This document shows, piece after piece, positions 1 through 10,311 of a stretch of 64,000 nt of DNA; the first letter of the stretch is position 1; each line of letters starts with the position of its first letter. Made by a program: the position numbers and the translations under genes. Origin of the DNA: Myripristis murdjan (taxonomy: Eukaryota > Chordata > Actinopteri > Holocentriformes > Holocentridae); assembly GCF_902150065.1 (NCBI RefSeq), contig NC_043990.1, forward strand, positions 10,011,240-10,075,239, in the 5' to 3' direction. The notes under the pieces are model-generated. The model was not told the origin of the DNA. It saw nothing but the letters and a program-made list of their open reading frames with translations, and searched no databases.

Positions 1-312
1 GTGTATGCTTTGACGCTGCATATAATTGATGTTTTTGCACTCTGGACGGGGCGAATCCTGTTCTTCTCTCCTCTGCTTTATTAAAAACATACACGCCGTT
101 GCTCAGTGTGCAGTTCACCAGTGACGAGGCTGTTTCAGTGCATTTCTCAGCACATCAACAGAGAATAAACAGAGAATGGGGCACAGCATGTGAGGGGAGG
201 ATTGGTGTGACTCAGCCTTCAATGGAAAAAAAAAAAAAAAAACATTTTTGCTGCAGAACAGTGTACAGTGACAAGATTCATGCTGCTTGAAATATTATTG
301 AGTTTAATATTT

Positions 313-343
<31 letters not shown>

Positions 344-1429
344 GTTTTGCTCTCTGATAGAAGTGATGGCATCAATCACTACTGACATGACATGAGGAGA
401 CACATCATCTGGTGGGACCTCATGAGAAAGCTCCAGCCTCTATTTTATTATAAAATACCCTCAAACTGATCTCACACTCATCATGTACTCATTTTAATGC
501 GAGGTTGATTTAATCCGTGGCACCAAAACAACGCATCAATATAAATAGAGCACAACGGTTCATGCGAGGTGCGTGTGCTTCGCTGGTTTATGGCACGGCA
601 CAGGCAGCGTCTGTCATGTGGTTTGTGGGAAAACCCGTATTGGATCTCTCTGGTCACCTGGGTAAGGACCGTCGGCTGGCAGCGCGCCCACAGCCGAGCG
701 CATTCATAAACCTGCCCAAAAACTAGCCCGAAACACCGGGCACCCCGCTGCAATAATTCACACACAAACACACCATGCCTATCGGTGTTTTTAATGGTCA
801 AATGAAGCCAGATCAAGGCGGCACAACTCATATACAACCAGCAGCTTTTGCAACCAATGAGTCACACGAAATGGTACATGGAAATTTGGAACAAAACAAG
901 GTGATAGGAGTGAAAAAATCTGAGGAAAAGCACATTTTAGCCCGCACTGTATTCAACAAAATAGTCCACTCCATGTCTTATTAGGCGCAAGTGCGCTCCG
1001 CAGCCCTGCGCGGATAAACAGCAGCTGTGCGCCGAGGCCGACAGGGAACAATAAGGAAACCGAGGAGCGAAAAAAAACGCAGGCAAAGACCCCCAAAACG
1101 CATACTGAACCAAAATATTAACCGATTTGTGCACCCATCGAGGCTGTATCCGGTGAATTTGATAGCAAAAAGTAGCCGGCTTCATCCGCCTCCCTTCAGC
1201 CCCGCCGCCTCCGTCGAAAAAACCGCACAAACTGCGAGTTTTTTTCCTGCACAGACGCAGACGGCTCCGTGCTCTGCAGCGGTCTCCATTTTACCTCCTT
1301 GCCCGGTCGGTACCTCACGTGTCCTGGACTGTCTTTCTCACATGACCCGTGTGTTTGTCCCCGTGATCAGCACTTCCATCTCCGTATATCAGTGTCGTTG
1401 AATATCGCGTTTTAAACCCGCAAACCTTC
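1..1429 (+). other. usf2 upstream and 5' UTR region
   Basis: No coding sequence is convincing here. The last ~450 bases (about 980-1430) are GC- and CpG-rich and directly precede the usf2 start codon, so they probably hold the core promoter and 5' UTR. The first ~480 bases are AT-rich with A-runs at 226-241 and 314-327. Short open frames on both strands (for example 481-837 minus, 1027-1401 plus) have no recognisable domains and no splice logic, so they were not called. The transcription start cannot be placed from sequence alone. Confidence 0.55.
1316..1321. promoter_or_regulatory. Canonical E-box CACGTG near the usf2 start
   Basis: A palindromic CACGTG lies about 110 bases before the usf2 ATG, in the context CTCACGTGTCC. 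CACGTG is the established core site of USF1/USF2 and of other bHLH-zipper factors such as MYC/MAX and TFEB/TFE3. A weaker E-box, CACATG, follows at about 1339-1344. Whether it is bound, and by which factor, is inference. Confidence 0.5.
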
Positions 1430-2513
1430 ATGGATATGCTTGAACAGAGTCTGGACAGCTCGACGAGGTGAGGCTGCTTCCTGCTCGCCATGGCTTCCCC
1501 GGCCTGGCCCGACAAAGTCAACCATTTTCTCCCTGCAGCGCAATGCAATGTTTAAGCCGTGTGCTCGAGTAACTTTTATATTTTCTGCACTGTTTTATCC
1601 CCCGAGGAGCCCGGCAGTGTGCAGCCCGGCGGGGGTGTGTGTTGTATTTGGCATTTATCCGCTCCTAAAAGAGGCATCTCGCACAAAACGAGCGCCCTTT
1701 TTTTTTTGTAGAGTTGTAACATTACCTCTGCTATATTGCATACTAGACAAGCAAATGCACGACAGCAACTTGTGTTTCTTTTCAGGTTAAGTGCACACTG
1801 AATTGTGCAGTCCGGTTCAGTTTTATATTTATATACTCTGCTTGATGCAAAGCTGGTTAAAAATGTCAACTAGAGTGGGCGTTGTTGCGAGTAACGTTAT
1901 TTTAAATCCTGTTATTTGGAAATTTTGCACCTGTAATTTGTTGCCACCCAAAGTCCAAACAGGTGAATTTTAATTTGTCCAGTGAGGGAAATGTCTCTGT
2001 TTGGACTCTCACTTGGGAAAACGTGAATTCCTCTACACTTCTCCCACGCCAATTTTGATTTATTACTTTACTTATTCCTAATTCCTGTATTAGCGCCTCA
2101 TCCCACCGCATGGGGGCGCTCCTGACCCGTAGCCTGCCTATTTACAGAGCATCATGATTGGTGTGACTTCTGGGAAATTGGTGTTTTGAGGGCAGCTTTG
2201 AAATTGCCCTGTTTTTTTTTTCTCTCTCTCTCTCTTCTCTTTTGCAGTCACGAGAAACAGGAAACAGAAGAGGTTGTCCAGTTACAGGAAGGTAGGAGCC
2301 TCATCTCTTCAACCTTCTGCAAACAAGTAAAAATAACAATCTGCTTAGGAAAATAAAATCTGCGGCGGAGGAGAAGCAGTGCTGCTGTACGACAGGCGCA
2401 GTAACAGTTACACTCTCCTTGTCCGGTTCCTTCTGTGAAACACGCCTGCAGGCTTTTCTTTTGTGCGCACATCTGTTTTTTTATGGCCTGCCTTTGTGCA
2501 AGGTCACAGGCTG

Positions 2514-2572
<59 letters not shown>

Positions 2573-5500
2573 GCAGGAGAAGCGGTGGTGGGGACGGAGG
2601 AGCCGACTGCGGTGACCATCGCCAGTGTTCAGCAGGCTGCGTTTGCAGACCACAATGTCCAGTACCAGTTCCGCACAGAGAACAGCGGCGGGCAGGTGAG
2701 GAGCCCCTTGCAGCATTTTGACACGTGTCTTTTTAAATAAAGGTGCATTCTGCTGTGCACTGTTTTCTAACAGGAGCAGCAGCAGCTATAAGAGCAGCGG
2801 TGGCACAGCCTGTTTGCAGGTCCCTAAAAAGTCTAAAAAAAAGTTTTAAATTCAAATGTTGTGAGTTAAAGGTCATTAAATCATCTTTATTTCTGATGAC
2901 CTTTCCAGATAAACCCAGCTCGCTGTATACTCACCTGTCACACTTTATCTCTCCCAAGTTTTGTGGTGGAAAAAAATGTCCTGGTTAGATTTATTACTGC
3001 ATTACCTCGCCGTCTAACCTAAAGAAACTGTTTAACTTGGAAAGTGATCTCCATCTGGCGAATCTCCACTTTTCCAGACCATAGGCAGGAGGGACTCAGC
3101 AGCCATCTGTATTGTCAAACGCTGAACAAATGACAGATTAAATTACTGTATGATCTAAATATAATACAGTGCAATATAGAAAACATAACGTAAAGCTCTG
3201 AGATCCTCTCGAGTTTAGCTGTATCTTGCTGTCTCTGTATCTGTTTTACTTTATTACACCAGTGGATGGGAGCCTTTAACTCACAATACATTTCCGGCTC
3301 TTTCCCTGAAGTCTTATTGGCAGATTATGCCTGGCGGAGATAATAACAGTTCATCAAATTAAATAAGTACCAATTGGCCATATATCGACCTAAATACTGA
3401 CCTCTGACCTGGACCAGATGTGACGTTTTTACCTTTATACTTTGCTGCTGTGTTGTTTTTTTGTTTGTTTTTTTAAATTAGAAGGTGTTTTAACCAAAAA
3501 TCAGTCATGAATTCATTAATATTTTTCCAACAAAGGTATTTTAAAAAATTACAGTTTTACAGTTTCTCTTGATACTTGTTGTTGTTGTTGTAGTAGTAGT
3601 GGTAGTAATAGTTGTTGTAGTAGTAGTAGTTGTAGTATTAACAGTAGTGGTGGCACTGTTTTTACTGTAGTAGTATTTGTAGCCCAGAAGTCGTGTTAAC
3701 ATTAGCAGTATTGGCGGCAGTATTTCTTGCAGTAGTATGAGTAGTGTTTGTAGCAACACCAGTATGGTCAATAGTAGTAGTATTATTTGCAGCATCAACA
3801 GTAGTGGTGGCAGTAGTTTCATTATTAGTGGCAGGATCAATAATCCCTGTGCCAGTCACTCTCATGTCGTCTCATCTGCTCCAACACAACATGTAAACCC
3901 TGAGCCACATGCTTCTGGGTATCAGCTGCTCTTCTAGTAGCCCACCAGCTGGTGTCACACAGCCTCTGTCCTCACAAGCGATGACCAGCAATCAGCCGAG
4001 GAGCTGATATCTCCCCGCTGCACAAAAGCCACACCAGCCTACAGCCTTTAGTTTGACCGAGCACCTGATTTCTCCCTCCTCGGGTGTGTTACCAGGTGAT
4101 TTTAAGAAGCTCAGTTTTGTTGAGGAGAATAAGAGCCTTCTTGATCTGTTTTCATCCCGTCTCCTACCCCGAGCTTGAACTTCTTTACTTTATCTGCATT
4201 TTAAGGGCTCAAGAATATTTGTTTTTTATCTGCTGTGTGGACGAGTGATGAGCGGATGAGCTCTCACTTTATCCAAATTGGTGTTCACATAAATCATTCA
4301 CCTGCCAACCACCCAAATGAATTATTCTCTCAGATTCAGAGATCTGCAGCCGCATGGAGCGTTTAGTCCAGCTCTGCCTCTTCCTGTAGGTCATGTTTTT
4401 TTTTTTTTTTTAAATTGTGCCGAGCAGCATGAGTTTTCCCGGTGATTTCTTTACTGTGTGTTATGAGTGTTTTCTTTAATGATTTACGTTTAAGATTAGA
4501 CAGGCTGTTTCAGGAATTGTAAACATTTCCACGTGCGCAGTAATGTCACTGCAGCAAATCCTGTGGGACGTTTAAGCAGCAAAAGCAACATGACAGGACG
4601 GAGGAAACTCAACGGGAAACAGAATGAAACTTTTAGCTGTGATGGAGCTCAGGATTTATCAGGAGGACAGCTGCTTTATTCAGATGGTGTATCTGTATGA
4701 ACCTGCACTGTGTGTGTGAGTGTGTTTGTGTGTGACCTTTTGGACATGTAGAGGAACACAGAACATTAAAGACCCCATGAAATTGATTGCACACCAATCG
4801 GATCTCAGTTGGGGAGAGGAGCACAGTTTTATTAGAAGGGATGAGGTGGATGAGAGGATGTTTAAATATTTGTGAAGGTTTTATTGGTTGAGATTTTAAT
4901 TCACACCCACTAGTGCGGGATGATGTCACCATTTACGATGCTGTGTTTTACAGGACGTAGAGGCCATGTGAGGTCATTTCATGGGGACTTTAAGTAACAT
5001 TAGATTGGGACCGATCCTGTCGGTGTGTCTGAAGTTTTAAAAAATGAATGAAGTTACACCCGTGCGCCTCATGCGTGGATCTGCACCGCCTCTCTCTTAA
5101 TGAGGAGATGCACCTGTTGTTTCTGCGGAAAGGTGAAGCCTAAAATATGTTCACACTTTAGAGAATGTAATTAATATTTTCCTCATTAGTGATATAGGTG
5201 CATCACTAATGTGGACAGTTATGTTTTATCCTTTGTGCTTGCTTTGGTTTAGGGATGTACGGGTTTATTGAGAATATTGTATCGGTTGATATCAGCTGTC
5301 AGCCTATCAGCCAATAAGATGACATTCACCGATGGCAGTGGGCGATATTAATCTGTCCATTTTTGTCCAGGGCTTGGGATTAATGTTGTCCTGTTGCAGA
5401 AAAAAATGTGTTTGGGATGGACAGACATCTTCTGGGAATTTGGAGAGTTTATTATCAGTAATATTGTTATCATGTCTGTCTCTTAGACAATAATAAACAG

Positions 5501-8242
5501 GATCGCCTGCACAACTGCAGCAGCTACAACCTGTGTTTTCACCACAGAGGTGGACCTAGATGCAGTTCATCAGGATTAAGAACATAATCCAAACTAACTA
5601 CAGGAAACAACCCCAAAACACAAGGCTTTATGGTTAGCGCAAAAAAAAAAAAAAGAATAAATCTTGGGAGTGAAGGTGAGGTGAAATGCCTCCTCAGTGC
5701 ATGTGCAGAGGTCATGTGATCAGGAGGCAGAAATACGCCAGAGAGCACAGGCGGGTCCATCAAGCTCAGCTGAAGTTTCTGGAATGGGATTTGCCACCAA
5801 AATCCCCAACCTGGCAGAACGAGCGGTTCCTAAAACTCCGTGCAGTGAACACACCGCCTGTGTGTGTGAGTTTTGTTTAAAAGCCCCGGTTTGATTGTAG
5901 CTGTGCTGTGTGAACCTACACAACCCAAAGAAAACAAAGTGCGGCTGTGATCCAGGCGTGGGTGATACAGACCTAAAATAATATTCCATTATTTCATGGT
6001 AATTTGCGGTAACGATATGCAAGACGACATGGGGGAAAAAATGACAACAACTACAGTGTTTTCCCACAGAATGACACTGCACAGCGGGGGGAGGAACAGT
6101 TTCACCATCTTACTTGTAGTTAATCCTCTAGTTAATCCTCCTCCTTAATTTAGTGTTTATCCAGCTCACGTTGCTTGCCCCGCCCTCAAACCCAAAAAAC
6201 ACAACCTGTCTCCTGAATTTTGTTTAACCCGCGACTCCATTTTCCACGACCGCCAGGTGAGCTGTGTTTGTTGTGACTGACAGATCAAAACGGTGGAAAG
6301 TAACGTGGGACTGAATGGCACTTCCTTTGTCTGGTAATCTGGAGCAGTGAGGCGTTTAAGGTGCTAATGACATGTTTCAGACTGTGTGTGTGTGTGTGTG
6401 TGTGTGTCTGAGCTGCTCATATGATGACAGAGATATCAAGATATGACACTTTTTCTTGGCGATCACACGTTCAGAGTGTTAAACCCGTCGTTTCCTGTGC
6501 CCCGGCCTCAGGTGACGTATCGGGTGGTTCAGGTGACAGACGACCACATCGAGGCCACGGCGGATGGAACCGGAGCCGTCAGCGTCGTCTCCACGGCGGC
6601 GTTCGCTGGAGCCCCTCAGGCGGTGGCACAGGTCGGTAAAAACACACGTGGCACTGAAACACTCATACTGCAGTTTGGATATCGATAGGAAGAAAAAAAC
6701 GTATTGCAATGATAATGTTAGCCAGTATTTCTTTGCATATAAAAACACACTTTTGTAGGTATTCTCCCCCCTAGAATATTTTAATAATTTGTGCCCTGAA
6801 ATTAGTAATATGTCTTAATTTAAATCCACACTATCTGCCCAGCTGCTCTTCCAACTCACAGGTATGCTTAGTGTTATAAACAAAGGAGCAAGATGGACAA
6901 ATTAATTAATTATAACACTGTTTTGTTTCTGCTAAATATGTGCTGTCTTTTGGTATCTGCTGATATCAGTATATCTGATGAGCCGATATCAACCAGCTGA
7001 TAGATTGGTTCGGCTGTAGTCGCATGTTTTTATTTTTCAGTCATGTTGGCAGGCTTTCATGTTGAAGTTATGCAGGTTATATTATGTTCTACACTGATTT
7101 TAAAGAGCTAAAGAGAGAAAAATCTGGAATTACAGCAAGTGTTGAAACTACAATATGCCACCTTTTCATGTAGTGGTATAAATAATAATACTAATATCAT
7201 AATTATTATTTATATAGCAACTTTCATGACATAAAATGCAGCTCAAACACACTAAAATGTTACTAAAATGCCAGTCTCATACACATGAGGGATCCTGCCA
7301 TGGAGATGAAGACAGACACAGATCCATGGCTGATAATATATATTTTTTTAATGTGGAAAATGTAGCAGATTGCAGCGTTCGGTGGTCTTCCTCACTGTTG
7401 TTTTGACTCGATCCTGAACGCCACTTTGCCAGGCCGTCATCCAGAACCCCTTCAGCAACGGGGGCAGTCCCGCGGGCGAGACGGTGGGCGGAGAGACGCG
7501 TTTCGCCTACTTCCCCGCAGCCACGGTCAGCGACGGGACAGCCACGGCCGTGTCGGTGCAGGCCACCACCGACCCGACGCTCACACAGGCTGGAGGTGAG
7601 CCGGCGGCAGCAGAACTCGATCCAAAAGCAGATCTCGGCCACCTGGGGGGAAAGTAACACCTCCTCTCACAAAATGCAGGACTGCACAAAAATCTCTCTG
7701 CTAAAATGCTAAAATTATGGTGTGATGAAAATTGTCTTTGCTCCCGGTTGCCAACTTTAAATACTGCACATATTGAAGTCCTCGTGCATTTTTTGAGTTT
7801 TTTTGGTGAGGGTTTATCAACTTTTCCCCTCATTATCAAAGAGAATTCACTGTGATTTCCACTTTCTCTTGCTTCTGTGTCTCTGATCACATCAAAAAAT
7901 CCACGAATGTCAATTTCAGATATCACTAAATATCACTTCTTTCAAATCCAGGGCAGTTTTACGTGATGATGAGCCCACCTGACGTGCTGCAGACTACAAC
8001 CCCTCGCACCATCGCACCACGCACACACACCTACACTGCGTGAGTATACGATTAAAACCTCCCGTCCCAGTCTTTCCAGTTCATTCATCATTGCCGTACC
8101 ACCAGAATTCCTCTCCATACGGTTGGTCGACTTCTCACCCCCCCACATATTCCCACCCCTCCCCTGCAAACTCCACACTGGATCGGATATTCTTTACCTC
8201 TTACTTCCCGTTTTGGCATGATTGGTTTGTGATTGTGTGTAC

Positions 8243-8276
<34 letters not shown>

Positions 8277-10261
8277 AGCAATATTCATCATTCCAAACGC
8301 TCGACATTTGAAAAACAAAAATCTGTCCCACTTACCTGCCATCCCCAGAGACCTTGGTGAAAGCGAGATGTTGCAGCATGGCAGTACAAACTGGTGAGAA
8401 GAACTTTCACATCCCATACGAAGAAGCACACCCCTCGCCCCCATCACGTGTGGTAGAGACAGACCTTTGGTGCCTCGCTAGTCGTGACCGGTGCTAGGTG
8501 TTGTCAGCGTCCCTGTGTGGTGGTTTGATGTTTTAGGGCCGGACGCTGCGTTTACATGCACAGAGGAACCCTGCAGCCGCTCGAGGTCCCGCCCCCGGTC
8601 ACACTCGGCTGTGGGCCGGCGGGTTCGTGGTTAGCAGGTTAGCCTAGCCACACTGGAAATGGGAAATAACATTGTGGATATACAAGCGCAGTCAGAAGGG
8701 CTTTTATCCAACACTAAGAACAAAATCGCCCTCATTTTGTTAAGGTTTAGGGTTTCAAAAATAATGAAAAATACTACTCTGACCTTTAGATATGCCTTTT
8801 TTGTTGTTGGAAAGAGTCATTTAACAAAATTAAAATATTTATAATAAAGTATATACACTCAGTGGCCACTTAATTAGGTCCACCTGCACAATCTAATAGA
8901 ATCCAGTCCAGCTGTTCTGCCATAAAGTTTCCTTTCCTGCTGCCTATAATGCTCAGGTTTTCTTGTTGTCACAGTAATAGAGGTGTTCATTCACTTCTAT
9001 GTTTGGCACTGAGCTCATAGTTAGTGCTGCTGTTGGACTGGACTGCATTTTATTAAGAGGTGTTTCCACTATTCTGTCCCCCTTCATGTATATAAATAGG
9101 GGAGGACAAAAAATTAGAAACACCTCTCAGTATAATGTAGTCCAGTATAAGACCTATAATAAACACAGAATTAAATTTACACATTCTCCACATAAATTGA
9201 ACAGTATAAACTTTGTTAAAAGGTAGAATTTATGGCAGAGCTGCTGTATTGAACTGCATTAGACTGTACAGGTGGAGCGGATGAAGTGGCCACTGAGGGT
9301 AATAATAAAATATTAAACAGTATTTATAAATGGCTGAGGATATAATAAAAAACGACATTTTAATGTGTGAATGTATATAGAAATGATGAGACTCACTAAA
9401 GGACAGGCAGAGAGGAGTCTGACAAAAGCCTTTTCCATTTTTCCTCTACAGGGCCGTAGTGTGGGCCAGGCTAACAGGCTAACCCCCTGAACTAAAGCTA
9501 GCACACGCTGTTTACCTCAGCCTGTGATATTAACAGAGTGTGTTTATAGTGTCGCCGTGACCCGATCAGTCCACCTGGGGAGCGGCCGTACTCTGAATCA
9601 TCATGTTTCCATGTGTCGGCCACAAACTGAGCCCCGAGTGACCGGCTTATGGTGTTGTTTGTGCATGTAAACCAGTTGCAGGCCAGCGGTCGACCAGTGG
9701 GTTCATCAGTAATCCGATGGCTCTCTGGTTCGATGCTCATACATGAAGACTGTACTTCTCTTTTGGTTTTAGTCTGTATGCACAGCTCTGAAAGGGTCAG
9801 CTTGATTGGGTTAATGCTAATGCACCACATAATCAAAATCTTACCATCATATAGAAATGGGACAGCTTTTTTTTTTTTTTTTTAATTTCTAACTTGTATG
9901 TGTCATTCAAGCCATGGCCTCTACATGGTAAACAGAAAGTCCGTCCCTCCAATTTGTTTTTTTTTCCCTTGCTGTCTCTGCAGGAAGATGGACGGGCCGC
10001 GGGCACCGAGGGATGAAAGACGACGAGCACAGCACAATGAAGGTACATGAAAATAATCTGAGTCATGATGGTGCCTTTATTATGGCTGATCGTCTGTAAA
10101 TATTTATGTTCCCTCTTCCTTTACAACCCCATGTGAAATGCCATAGAGATAGGTATTATTTGATACTGATGCATGCTTGGAGGTAGGAAAGGTTTTATAG
10201 AGGATATACAGTGAACAAGCACAGATTTGACAGTGAGACCCCCGGGTGTCTTTCTTTCTTC

Positions 10262-10311
<50 letters not shown>

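Noticed and set aside
2248-2619. 123-codon minus-strand frame with His-Thr repeats
   Set aside because: Created by the TG microsatellite and antisense to usf2 exons 2-3.
7177-7265. LINE-tail-like TTTATATAGCAACTTTC stretch in usf2 intron 4
   Set aside because: Resembles reversed LINE 3' ends but is too short to classify.
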